64,000 bases of DNA from Anolis sagrei (lineage: Eukaryota; Chordata; Lepidosauria; Squamata; Anolidae), in NCBI RefSeq assembly GCF_037176765.1, contig NC_090022.1:88609891-88673890 (forward strand), written 5' to 3'. The notes beneath the pieces were generated by a model that saw only the letters and a program-made list of their open reading frames with translations, made no database searches and had not been told where the DNA came from. The position numbers and the translations under genes are program-made. How positions within the stretch are numbered: the stretch's first letter is position 1; each line of letters starts with the position of its first letter. Below are positions 55,880 to 64,000 of this stretch, piece by piece.

Positions 55880-57035
55880 GCGCAGGTGGCTAAATATCTT
55901 TTGACCAAAAACGGGCAACAACAACAGCATAACATCCATCTACAACAAATTATTAGAAGGGGCAACAGAGTCAGAATTAAAGACTGCATGGCAAAATGGG
56001 CAAAGAACATCGGCAGACCAATAATGCTTCAGGAGTGGGAACAAGTATGGACTAAGAAGATCAAATACAGGGTTAGTCAAAATGCATAGGCCAATAAGCC
56101 ATTCAATTGAATGGCTTATTGGCCTATGCATTTTGACTAACCCTGTATACTTACTCCATAGTACTAAAAGAGAACTGGTACAAAAAGCTCTACCGTTGTT
56201 ACACGACATCCCAGAAACTGGAACAAATGTACAAAAAGAATTGTAACAAGTGTTGGAAATGCGAAAACCAGATTGGAACTCTTTTTCATCAATGGTGGTC
56301 ATGCCCCATTGCCCAGAATTTTTGGAAAAAGGTGAATGAAACCTGTGAAAAGATTCTCAAAATCAAGATCCATGAGAAAGCAGAATGCTTCGTACTAGGA
56401 ATATTTAAGGAGGAATGGAAGTTGAGCACAAACAAAGACATACTCCTCACTTATCTCACGACGGCGGCAAGATTAGTATATGCCAGGAAATGGAAATCAA
56501 AAGAAATACCAACCGAAGAAGAATGGATGGAAAACGTTCTAGAGATAAGAGAAATGGATATGCTAACCTATGCACTAAAAGACTCATATGGACGCCCTCT
56601 CAAGAGAACAGACTGGAGTCCATTAAATGAATTGATGAGAGAGGACTAGAACCATAAAGAGATGAGAGTAGAACAAAATACAAGAGATAAATAAGAGTGA
56701 CAAGGGAAAAACCACGAAACGAGTCTGACCAGAAGAAATGAATTCAAGAACGCGGAATATAGGAATCAGAAGCCAAACCCCTATATAAACCACCTTTCCT
56801 CTTGTCCCTTCCCTCCTCCCCCCCTTCCCTCTCCCCACCCCCGACCCTAGGCTTAGCTGAATGTCAGATAGGGCACCCCTCCCCCTACCCTGTCAATCCC
56901 ACACTACCCTGTTCATACCTTTCCCCCCTCCCGGTTTTAACTCTTTATGTATATTCTAACCCCCCCCCCTCCTTTTATACTTGTTGTATACAGTGAAATT
57001 TTCCTAATAAAAATCAATTTTAAAAAACAAACAAC
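55880..57035 (+). repeat. L1 LINE ORF2 C-terminus and 3' UTR
   Basis: Reads KWAKNIGRPIMLQEWEQVWT, then, past a small MITE, QMYKKNCNKCWKCENQIGTL, FHQWWSCPIAQNFWKKV (CCHC zinc knuckle), AECFVLGIFKEEWKL, LTTAARLVYARKWKSKEIPT, ending at 56649. The 3' UTR is C/T-rich with AATAAAAATCAATTTTAAAA at its end. The frame is largely open, so the copy is fairly young. Confidence 0.93.
56068..56145. mobile_element. Mariner-type MITE: perfect 78-bp palindrome inside L1
   Basis: Two 39-base arms (start CAGGGTTAGTCAAAATGCAT, end ATGCATTTTGACTAACCCTG) are exact reverse complements with no loop, flanked by TA at 56066-56067 and 56146-56147. Removing it and one TA joins the L1 reading ...KKIKY to TYSIVLKENWYK in frame. 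Confidence 0.93.
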
Positions 57036-57165
57036 GGCATTGTCTGTAGCCTCCAACAATTCCTCCTCTGTACATGAGGCAGGGCATAGTGGACAAGCAT
57101 ACAGATGTGGATTTGTTTGGTCTGCTCCACAATTGCACAAGGTGAAGAGTTCTTTTAGGGAGTGT
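57036..57165 (-). repeat. LINE C-terminal fragment, clade uncertain
   Basis: Minus strand reads CNCGADQTNPHLYACPLCPA, SCTEEELLEATDNAV, a CxC...H...C zinc-knuckle C-terminus of a LINE. Confidence 0.5.
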
Positions 57166-57169
57166 GTGT

Positions 57170-57408
57170 GTGTCAGGAGTCGCTTCTGGTGTAAGAGATT
57201 TGGCCATCTGCAAGGACGTTGCCCAGGGGACGACGGATGCTTTCATGTTTTACTATCTTTGTGGGAGGCTTCTCTCATGTCACCACATGGGGAGCTAGAG
57301 CTGACAGAGGGAGCTCATCTGTGCTCTCCACTGATTCGAACCTCTGACCTGACGGTCTTCAGTCCTGCCCGGCACAAGGGTTTGCCTTGCGCCACTGGGG
57401 GCTCTTGC
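57170..57408 (-). repeat. tRNA-derived SINE, family S2
   Basis: GTCAGGAGTCGCTTCTGGTG, CATCTGCAAGGACGTTGCCC, GTGGGAGGCTTCTCTCATGT, GATTCGAACCTCTG (reverse B box), GCGCCACTGGGGGCTC (reverse A box). It lacks part of the 3' hairpin present at 36880-36910. Confidence 0.88.
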
Positions 57409-57411
57409 ATA

Positions 57412-57703
57412 GGAATGTGGGGAGGAGGGAGGAAGCTTGTTTTCTGCTGCCCTGGAGACTAGGACACAGAACAATGGCTTCAAACTAGAAGAAAGGAGAT
57501 TCCACGTGAACATTAGGAAGATCTTCCTGTGAGCAGTGGAACTCTCTGCCCCGGAGTGTGGTGGAGGCTCCTTCTTTGGAAGCTTTTAATATGAGGATGA
57601 ATGTCAGGGGTGCTTTGAATGCAATCTTTCTGCTTCTTGGCAGGGGGTTGGACTGGACAGCCCACGAGGTCTCTTCCAACTCTATGATTCTATGGCAATC
57701 GGT
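57412..57703 (+). repeat. CR1 LINE 3' end
   Basis: GAAAGGAGATTCCACGTGAA, CATTAGGAAGATCTTCCTGT, GGCAGGGGGTTGGACTGGAC, TCCAACTCTATGATTCTATG. Confidence 0.88.
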
Positions 57704-57933
57704 GATTCTGACACCCTGAGCATTATATACATTGGGACTTGATTTTGGGATCCGGTTCACAAACCCAGCCGATGCCAATACAGATACATGGCCTTCTTCA
57801 ACGTCTTTCTGAAAGTAGTATTCATATGGCCATCTTGCTGTTTCGTCTATAAAACGCTTCCCAATGGGGCTTCTGCTTGGGGTGAAGGGCAAGCATCGAC
57901 TTCCGGATCACGAGGAAAACATATTGCGTGACC

Positions 57934-57964
<31 letters not shown>

Positions 57965-58164
57965 ACAACAAGTGGGCCTCAGGGAACACAGTGGGGTCGC
58001 TTCCTGTGGAAAGGAGCCCACGCTGCCCACTCGGAAGCAGGAAGGGAGGCGAGTGTGCCTCGTAACGGTCGCGCCCGCCCAGCTTTTCAAATTAGCCTCG
58101 GTGCCACCGCGACGCTGTGCGGAAAGGGGAGCGCAGGGAGAAAGCGCGCGCAGCAGCCGCCGAA
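57704..58164. other. HNRNPA0 upstream flank
   Basis: A C run and (AC)n at 57931-57966, then a rise in GC and CpG from about 58000 that marks the start of the CpG island. Confidence 0.5.
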
Positions 58165-58560
58165 GCCGCCTATTGGCCAGCGCCTCGGATCGCTGACGTC
58201 CCTTCAATCCGGCTGTATAAATGTATAAACCCACCTCTTCTAGTTGCGCGCGCCTACAACTGAATGTGATTGGCTTGTGAAGGTGTCACTTACTGCCGCT
58301 CTGCGTCCCGGGAGAAGGTGATTGGCTCCATCTCGGAGATATTTTCAGAGTGCGCGGGCCTAAAACTGAAAGTGATTGGGCGGTGAGGTTGTCACTGAGC
58401 GGGTGTCTCCGCCCTTGGCCTTCCAAGGGGGAAGGCGATTGGCCGCGAGGGGCGCCAGTCTAAGAGAGCGACGGGAGGTGGGCGTGGCCGGCGCTTGGCG
58501 GGGTGGGCGGGCTGCGCGGCGCTTCCTTTGTGTGCGGGGCCCAGTCGCCGGCTGCGAGCG
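58165..58560 (+). promoter_or_regulatory. HNRNPA0: HNRNPA0 CpG-rich promoter with five inverted CCAAT boxes
   Basis: ATTGG (NF-Y, reverse orientation) occurs at 58172-58176, 58269-58273, 58321-58325, 58375-58379 and 58438-58442. A CRE-like TGACGTC lies at 58194-58200 and a TATAAA at 58216-58221. The whole stretch is CpG-rich, unlike the AT-rich flanks. Because the CCAAT boxes continue to about 58440, transcription probably starts near 58500-58560 rather than just after the TATAAA, but no start site can be read directly. Confidence 0.75.
58246..58445 (+). repeat. Tandemly duplicated promoter module (two units, period about 106 bp)
   Basis: Unit 1 (about 58246-58328) and unit 2 (about 58352-58445) both read a GCGCG start, CCTAnAACTGAA, GTGATTGG, GGTnGTCACT, a GC-rich spacer, then GAAGGnGATTGG. 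Each unit carries two ATTGG boxes, 52 bp apart in unit 1 and 63 bp apart in unit 2. Confidence 0.7.
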
Positions 58561-58584
58561 AGGAGGAAGAGGAGGGGAAGCCGC

Positions 58585-58597
58585 GGCCGCCATTTTG
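58585..58597 (+). promoter_or_regulatory. HNRNPA0: YY1-type site in the HNRNPA0 5' UTR
   Basis: The sequence GGCCGCCATTTTG matches the YY1 motif found just downstream of the start site in many housekeeping genes. It supports initiation a little upstream, at about 58500-58580, and a 5' UTR of about 160-240 bases. Confidence 0.6.
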
Positions 58598-58742
58598 TGC
58601 GCTCCCTCTTCCCCACCCCCTTCTCCCGCCGCCGGTGGAGAGAGAGGCCCAGCGGCCGGCTCGTAGCCCAGCGCCCGCGGGGGCCGAAGCGGAGGGCGGC
58701 GGCGGAGGGCGAGGCGGCGGCGGCGGCGGCGTGGGCATCGCC

Positions 58743-59711
58743 ATGGAGAGCTCGCAGCTGTGCAAGCTGTTCATCGGCGGGCTGAACGTGCAGACGACGG
58801 AGGCGGGCCTGCGGGAGTACTTCGAGGCCTACGGGACGCTGACGGACTGCGTGGTGGTGCTCAACCCGCAGACCAAGCGCTCCCGCTGCTTCGGCTTCGT
58901 GACCTACTCGGCGGTGGAGGAGGCGGACGCCGCCATGGCCGCCTCTCCGCACGCGGTGGACGGCAACGCGGTGGAGCTGAAGCGCGCCGTCTCCCGCGAG
59001 GACTCGGCCCGGCCGGGCGCCCACGCCAAGGTGAAGAAGCTCTTCGTGGGCGGCCTCAAGGGGGACCTGGCCGAGAGCGACCTCGTCCAGCACTTCAGCC
59101 AGTTCGGCCCCGTCGAGAAGGCCGAGATCATCGCCAACAAGCAGAGCGGCAAGAAGCGCGGCTTCGGCTTCGTCTACTTCCAGAACCACGACGCCGCCGA
59201 CAAGGCCGCCGTGGTCAAGTTCCACCCCATCCAGGGACACCGCGTGGAGGTCAAGAAGGCCGTGCCCAAGGAGGACATCCAGGGCGGTGGAGGAGGAGGG
59301 CCCGGAGGAGGAGGAGGCCCGGCCCGGTCGGGATGGGGCGGGCGGGGCAGAGGACGAGGAGGCGGCGGCGGCGGCGGCAACCGGGACCACAACGGCCTCT
59401 CCAAAGGCGGCGGCGGAGGAGGAGGCGGATATAACAGCTACGGAGGCTACGGAGGAGGAGGCAGCGGCGGAGGCGGCGGCTACGGCTCGTATGGATCCTA
59501 CGGCGGAGGGGGCGATTATGGCAACGGCTATGGCGGCTTCGGCAGCTACAGCCAGCACCAGTCCTCTTATGGCCCCATGAAAGGCGGCGGCGGAGGAGGT
59601 GGCGGCTGGGGCCCGCGGAGTAACAGTGGACCCTACCGAGGAGGAGGTGGAGGCGGAGGCGGCGGTTATGGCGGGGGAGGAGGCGGATACGGAGGCGGCG
59701 GCTCTTTCTAA
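58743..59711 (+). CDS. HNRNPA0: Heterogeneous nuclear ribonucleoprotein A0, intronless
   Basis: This 322-residue protein has two RRMs and a Gly-rich tail. RRM1 has RNP2 LFIGGL at 9-14 and RNP1 RCFGFVTY at 48-55; RRM2 has RNP2 LFVGGL at 100-105 and RNP1 RGFGFVYF at 139-146. An RGG-type stretch lies at 199-206, YG-rich low-complexity repeats at about 222-265, and an M9/PY-NLS-like segment ([13 protein letters not shown] then SNSGPY) at 268-298. L79-x-R81-x-x-S84 fits the MAPKAP kinase 2 consensus; human hnRNP A0 is known to be phosphorylated at Ser84. Family knowledge: it binds AU-rich and UAG-containing mRNAs and stabilises inflammatory transcripts; it shuttles between nucleus and cytoplasm. 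The start is ATG in GCCATGG context; upstream in-frame codons stay open for 80 residues but contain no ATG. It is somewhat longer than the human protein (about 305 residues) because its Gly runs are longer. A single exon is normal for this gene. Confidence 0.97.
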   Translation: MESSQLCKLFIGGLNVQTTEAGLREYFEAYGTLTDCVVVLNPQTKRSRCFGFVTYSAVEEADAAMAASPHAVDGNAVELKRAVSREDSARPGAHAKVKKLFVGGLKGDLAESDLVQHFSQFGPVEKAEIIANKQSGKKRGFGFVYFQNHDAADKAAVVKFHPIQGHRVEVKKAVPKEDIQGGGGGGPGGGGGPARSGWGGRGRGRGGGGGGGNRDHNGLSKGGGGGGGGYNSYGGYGGGGSGGGGGYGSYGSYGGGGDYGNGYGGFGSYSQHQSSYGPMKGGGGGGGGWGPRSNSGPYRGGGGGGGGGYGGGGGGYGGGGSF

Positions 59712-60071
59712 GCGGGAGTTTCCCTTCTACCGTTGTGGGGGGATGTCACGTTTGGTTTGCATGGAGCCTGCCCTCCGTTTGTCCCGGTTTTTTCAGCCCG
59801 TTCCCCGCCCTCCCCTTCCAGCCGCCGGCCAAGGAGTCGCCCCTCCCTCTGCGAAGAAGAATGATGATGATGAACTGGGCCTCTCTCTCTCTCTCTCTCT
59901 TTCTCTTTCTCACACTCGACGGTTTTCGTTTCTCAAGTCATTGATGGACTCTATTTTTTTATTGCTTGGACATTAGTAGTTTTTTATACTAGGAACAAGA
60001 TACTGTTTTAATTTGGATTTCTTTGAAGGGGCGGGAAGGGGAAAGTTGGTGCTGGTTCTGGAGTCAAAATT

Positions 60072-60102
60072 GGGGGGGGGGGATGAGGGGAGGGGAGGGG
60101 GG
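60072..60102 (+). promoter_or_regulatory. G-quadruplex motif 1 in the HNRNPA0 3' UTR
   Basis: Four or more runs of at least four G, separated by one to four bases (11 G, 4 G, 4 G, 6 G), lie in the sense strand. This is a textbook G4 pattern with very short loops, expected to fold in the RNA. Confidence 0.7.
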
Positions 60103-60179
60103 AATTACCTTTGTAAGGACTTGGATACCGACACCGTTTTTTTTCTACAGAATTACCCTTTGATTCCATGACTGTAAAA

Positions 60180-60207
60180 GGGGCGGGGGCAGAGGGGCGG
60201 GGGGGGA
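60180..60207 (+). promoter_or_regulatory. G-quadruplex motif 2 in the HNRNPA0 3' UTR
   Basis: G-runs of 4, 5, 4 and 8 are separated by C, CAGA and C. The motif ends 26 bases before the AATAAA at 60234 and may affect 3' end processing. Confidence 0.65.
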
Positions 60208-60315
60208 AATCGTTTTTACATTTTTATTTTTTAAATAAATCATTGTGTTCATTGACTTTTACATGTCTTTTTTTCCTAGAGTGCATCCCATACAGTTCAA
60301 ACAAAGGCTTCTGAA

Positions 60316-60932
60316 TTGCTGTGAGTTTTCCGGGCTCTATGGCCATGTTCCAGAAGCATTCTCTCCTGGCGGTCACCCACATCTATGGCAGGCATCCTCA
60401 GCAGTTCAGGGGTATGAGGTTTAGATATCTGTGGGATGTCCAGGGTGGGAGAAATAACTCTTGTCTGCTTCAGGCAAGTGTGAATGTTGCAATTGGCAAC
60501 CTTGATTAGCATTTAATGGCTTTGCAGCTTCAAAGCCTGGCTGGTTGCAGCCTGGGGAATCCTTTGTTGGGAGGTGTTAGCTGGCCCTGATTTATTCTTG
60601 TCTGGAATTCCCCTAGTTTTTTTTTAGTGTTTCTCTTTATTTACTGTCTGGGTTTTAGAGTTTTTAAAGGCAGCAACCAGTAAGGCTATTAAATGCTAAT
60701 CAAGGTGACCAATTGCAGCATTCACTCCTGCCTCAAGCAGACAAGATTTCTTTCTCCCACCCTGGACCTACCACAGATATATAAACCTCACTTGCCTAGT
60801 TTCCAATAGGTCTCACCACCTTTGAGGATGCCTGTCATAGATGTGGGCGAAATGTCAGGAGAGAATGCTTCTTGAACATGGCCATACAGCCCGGAAAACT
60901 CACAGCAACCCAGTGATTCCAGCCATGAAAGC
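60316..60932. mobile_element. Fold-back MITE family E, long copy (about 617 bp)
   Basis: TTGCTGTGAGTTTTCCGGGC, CATGTTCCAGAAGCATTCTC on the left mirrors AGAATGCTTCTTGAACATGG, CCCGGAAAACTCACAGCAAC on the right. The inner arms continue (GGGTGGGAGAAATAACTCTT against AGATTTCTTTCTCCCACCCT). Inserted just after the first HNRNPA0 poly(A) signal. Confidence 0.82.
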
Positions 60933-61498
60933 TTTGGCAACACACAGGTTTTGGAATCTTAGAAGTCATTTTTAGCTAAGCCTTTACATTGGTTTCTAGA
61001 GTAAAATGCTTCATTCCTAGGGGAAGAAACCCCTCACCTTTTTGCTGCTCCATTGTACTGGACTTCTTAGTACTTAAGTGTAACAGACAAGTTTTTGAAC
61101 TGTCCTTTGGGGGTGAAGTTAAAACTTGTAAATCCACTATTTTGTAACTGGACTGTTACGTTGCTGGTGCAGCTGCTCTGTCTTTGTATAGCGAGTTCTC
61201 CATCAGTTTATTCTTCCACGTTTAATACACGTGCTTTAAAATACCTTTTAAGTGTTCGTACTTTCAAATTGCTGAGTTCCATGTTCTGTTATTTATTGCC
61301 TTTGCCTGTAAATGATCCATTTTAGGGGAGGGTGTGCTCTCTAATAAATACTTTGCATAGGTAATCATTTCAAGTGGGGTCCTTGGCTTAAGTGTTGTAA
61401 TAAAAGGGGCCAGGTATCCTTTGGGGTGCCATCTGCTGGCAGACTAGTGAACAAGCACAATTTCAAGAGATCAAATCAGGTCTTTTATGCCATTAGAT

Positions 61499-61626
61499 CA
61501 GACATGGGCAAACTTTGGGCCTCCAGATATTGAACTTCCCACAATTCCTAACAGTCGGCAGGCTGTTAGAAATTGTGGGAGTTGCAAGTCTAAACCACCT
61601 GGAGACCCAAAGTTTGCCCATGCCTG
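61499..61626. mobile_element. hAT MITE family D, 128 bp, with 8-bp TSD
   Basis: CAGACATGGGCAAACTTTGG and CCAAAGTTTGCCCATGCCTG ends. Flanks CATTAGAT (61491-61498) and CACTAGAT (61627-61634), 7 of 8. Confidence 0.87.
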
Positions 61627-63229
61627 CACTAGATGGCCAATCTCACATCTTGTCAGCATTCCTGGACATTGGCTGAAATGATAAATTTGAAACACTCATA
61701 AGTAGATTCCCTACAATTAAAAACTTAAGGTACCTGATGCTTAGTTTTTGTGCTAGGTGAACCCAGAGGCCACCTAGGTGAACCCAGAGGCCAGCTGTAA
61801 AATCAAAATCTCTGTAGTCTTTTTGATGTATCTAAAGCCCTTTCACACAGTAGAATTAAAGTTTGTTGTTCTGTTAACAATGTTCTAGAGAGAAATTGCC
61901 TTTCTGAATAGAAATAGAGAATAGTTATGGATATTGCAAATAAAAAATTGAATTCTTTCTGTGCTTCAGTGAGTATATATGTAATGGCTAAAATGTTATT
62001 CAGTCTTCAGCAATATGAGGATGGCCTTCTATGGGCTACTTCCTATTGAGGCCAGTTTGCTAGCTCAAACTTTTAGAAAATATTTAGGTACCAAAACTTG
62101 ATCTAGGTGATCTTGTAAAGCTTATCTGATCAAGCAGACTTTTTAAAAAGTTTGTGCAATGTTGAACAGGGCTTTGCAGTTTGATACATGTTTGTGCTGA
62201 CTAAAGCAAGTCCACATTTACTTCTGCTGTGAACTTCGTTTCTGACAACTTATACAGTTCATTGCATCTGAAATAACATGGTCCTTTAGCTAATAGGATT
62301 TGCTCTAAGTACAAACAGATATTTTAGTGAATGCCAATTAATACATTGTCATGACTTTGTGGCTGTGTGTGTTTTTTAACCAGCTTGTTACTAGCTTTAA
62401 GAGGAGAAATTCTTTCACTGCTTACATTTTCTTTTCCTCCTGCACAATACAGTATATGTAGGGAAAAGTATGCAATTATATTTAATTGTCTATGGATTTT
62501 TAGCACATACACATCGAGCACAGTAGTACTTCATAAAGTTGTTATGTGTGGAGGATTGTATGTTTTACAGAGCCCCTTTAATGAAAAAGTGACTACAGCG
62601 GGAAGCGATCTTCAAGAGCATTTAGACCATAGAGTGTGATAAAATCTAAGACAAATACTACTTCAAAGAAGTTGGGTGTGTTTAATCATGTTTAGGAAAA
62701 TAAGCTACACTTCTTCAAATATTAGCTAGTCTCAGTTTGCTGGTGTCCTTGTCCTTTAGAAGGAAGATAAGAAACCTCTTGCTCATAGGTTAGACATCAT
62801 GGAGTTTATGTATGGATTTAATTATGTTTTGATTTAATTATGTTTTGATATAATAGCCCCATTTTTGTGACTTTAAACTGCTCTATCAAAAGAATCTTTT
62901 GAGGTCTCCATTCCCAATGTTATCTTCAATAGTAAGGAAATGGCATTGGGATTTGATTTTATATTTAAGAATGACAATCTAGAGAGAAATTAGAGCTTTT
63001 TTCTGATGTACTAATACATAACATTAGTGCATGTGGTAATGTTTTCTGTGAAGATCTCTCCAAGAGAATGGAATTACCTTCTCTAGTAATTACAGAATAT
63101 GGCATTGTTCTTATATGCTGCTTTGTTCAGGCCTTTGCAGTTCACTTTTTGGGGCACTAAAATTTAGATGTTTGTAGTGGGTATCCTGAGGAAAGCCTCC
63201 AGACGAGCATCATTGTAGTATGCCATCAC

Positions 63230-63425
63230 TGGTAGTATTGTGCCTTTAAGTTGACTTCACCTTATGGTGACACTCATGTATTTTTCAGCAGCATTTATTC
63301 AAAGGAGATTTGCTGTTGCCTTTCTCTGAATATAGTCTACCTTGTCTAGCATTAGCAAATAGTTTCCCTTCCAAGTACTAGCCTCTGCTTAGCTTCTAAG
63401 ATTAGGCAGGTTCTGGTACTTGTAG
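63230..63425 (-). repeat. Old SINE family S3-like
   Basis: TTGACTTCACCTTATGGTGA, GGAGATTTGCTGTTGCCTTT, CTCTGAATATAG, AGATTAGGCAGGTTCTGGTA. Confidence 0.5.
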
Positions 63426-63628
63426 GCTATTTTATTTGGCCTTGCTGCTAGTTACTGCAGTAAAAGTGGTTCTGTTTGGCCTGGGAATTTCACAATGATC
63501 TTTAAAAAATATTGTGGGCTTTTAAATGATCTGGTGCAAGTTTGTCCCTGTACCATGTGTAATGAATGGAAAAAATAAACCTGAAGAGACTGCTTAAGGT
63601 TTAATGGTAGTATTTCTGCTTACCAGTA

Positions 63629-63677
63629 CAGTCGTCCCCCCACACGTCTAACCCAAGTGAACGTGAAGGCCTGACTG
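63629..63677. repeat. Mini Tigger-like relic flanked by TA
   Basis: CAGTCGTCCCCCCACACGTC and AACGTGAAGGCCTGACTG form loose inverted ends with TA on both sides. Confidence 0.5.
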
Positions 63678-64000
63678 TATTGTGAAGCCCTTCTGTATAT
63701 GTAGATATAAGAAGAACTGATCAAATTCTACAGTTCATTTCTGTTTTGTGAGGCCAATGCATCAGTTTTGTCCAACAGACTTACTTTTAGCCAGATTATT
63801 CTTGTGACGGTTACAGAAGTAAAGCTGTGTATCTTCACTTGCAGTTGTATTTCCTTTCGAGTTTTTCCAAAATTTAACAGAAGGAAGTGCAAGTATCTTA
63901 ACAGAAGTCTATCAAATTCTATTACTTCAATTCCCACAGTACTGATGTTTGCTCTGTTCTTACAATATAAAGATACTAGGTGTGGTGCCTTTGTATTGGG

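Larger units (their letters stand above)
59712..60262 (+). terminator. HNRNPA0: HNRNPA0 proximal 3' UTR and first poly(A) site
   Basis: The 3' UTR holds a CT repeat (about 59880-59910), a UAG-rich stretch (ACATTAGTAG..TACTAGG, 59970-59994), two long G-rich tracts, and AATAAA at 60234-60239 followed by a GT-rich CATTGTGTTCATTG. UAG motifs are binding sites for hnRNP A/B proteins, so self-binding is possible (inference). Confidence 0.75.
60263..64000 (+). other. Possible extended HNRNPA0 3' UTR and downstream DNA
   Basis: AT-rich sequence with further poly(A) signals at 61343-61348, 61399-61404 and 63574-63579. Apart from the repeats listed separately (60316-60932, 61499-61626, 63230-63425, 63629-63677), 61.7-63.2 kb holds no repeat I recognise. 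That fits a long alternative 3' UTR but does not prove one. Two short tandem duplications are present: a 21-bp unit at about 61754-61796 and an 18-bp unit at about 62815-62852. No coding region is visible. Confidence 0.35.

Noticed and set aside
58503-58742. 80-codon in-frame N-terminal extension of hnRNP A0
   Set aside because: It begins with GTG, has no ATG, has unlike composition, and the family protein starts at the ATG at 58743 in a strong Kozak context.
58392-59558. Open frame of 388 codons antisense to HNRNPA0
   Set aside because: It is the GC-rich shadow of the HNRNPA0 coding region: Ala/Val/His-rich low complexity without a domain.

Overview
The window looks like ordinary nuclear DNA of a squamate reptile, most likely an iguanian lizard. 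Its repeats are the typical squamate mix: BovB/RTE, CR1, L2, L1 and R4-like LINE ends, at least three tRNA-derived SINE families, and very many short hAT, Tigger/pogo and fold-back DNA elements. The species assignment is inference; the repeat types and the two host genes are read from the sequence.

Only two host protein genes are supported. On the minus strand at 35390-36493 is an intact single-exon coding region for a Y1-type neuropeptide Y receptor, closest to NPY6R. On the plus strand at 58743-59711 is the intronless gene for hnRNP A0 (HNRNPA0), behind a CpG-rich promoter with five inverted CCAAT boxes and followed by a GC-rich 3' UTR with two strong G-quadruplex motifs. The two genes are divergent neighbours about 22 kb apart. 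As far as I recall, the same pair lies together on human 5q31, where NPY6R is a pseudogene; here its reading frame is whole. The genes are linked by synteny only, not by pathway: one is a membrane receptor and the other a nuclear and cytoplasmic RNA-binding protein.

Layout: 1-35 kb is intergenic and dominated by LINE ends, SINEs and fold-back MITEs, with a BovB/L2 junction at about 5.92 kb, a dense MITE cluster at 30.8-31.8 kb and a 1.2 kb BovB fragment at 31.9-33.15 kb. NPY6R occupies 35.2-36.5 kb, with a young SINE just upstream of its start. From 37 to 58 kb the DNA is intergenic again and rich in nested insertions. These include a SINE whose head was replaced by an inverted copy of its flank (39.0 kb), a hAT MITE inside a CR1 (41.5 kb), a 926-bp GC-rich hAT element with exact target duplications (49.9-50.8 kb), an LTR-like fossil (54.2-54.6 kb), and a perfect 78-bp palindromic mariner-type MITE inside an L1 (56.07 kb). 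HNRNPA0 and its probable extended 3' UTR fill 58-64 kb.

I found no CRISPR array, operon, tRNA or rRNA gene, and no sign of an undescribed protein system. The interesting signals are structural: transposon target-site preference, modular sharing between hAT elements, template-switch rearrangement, a duplicated promoter module, and G-quadruplexes.
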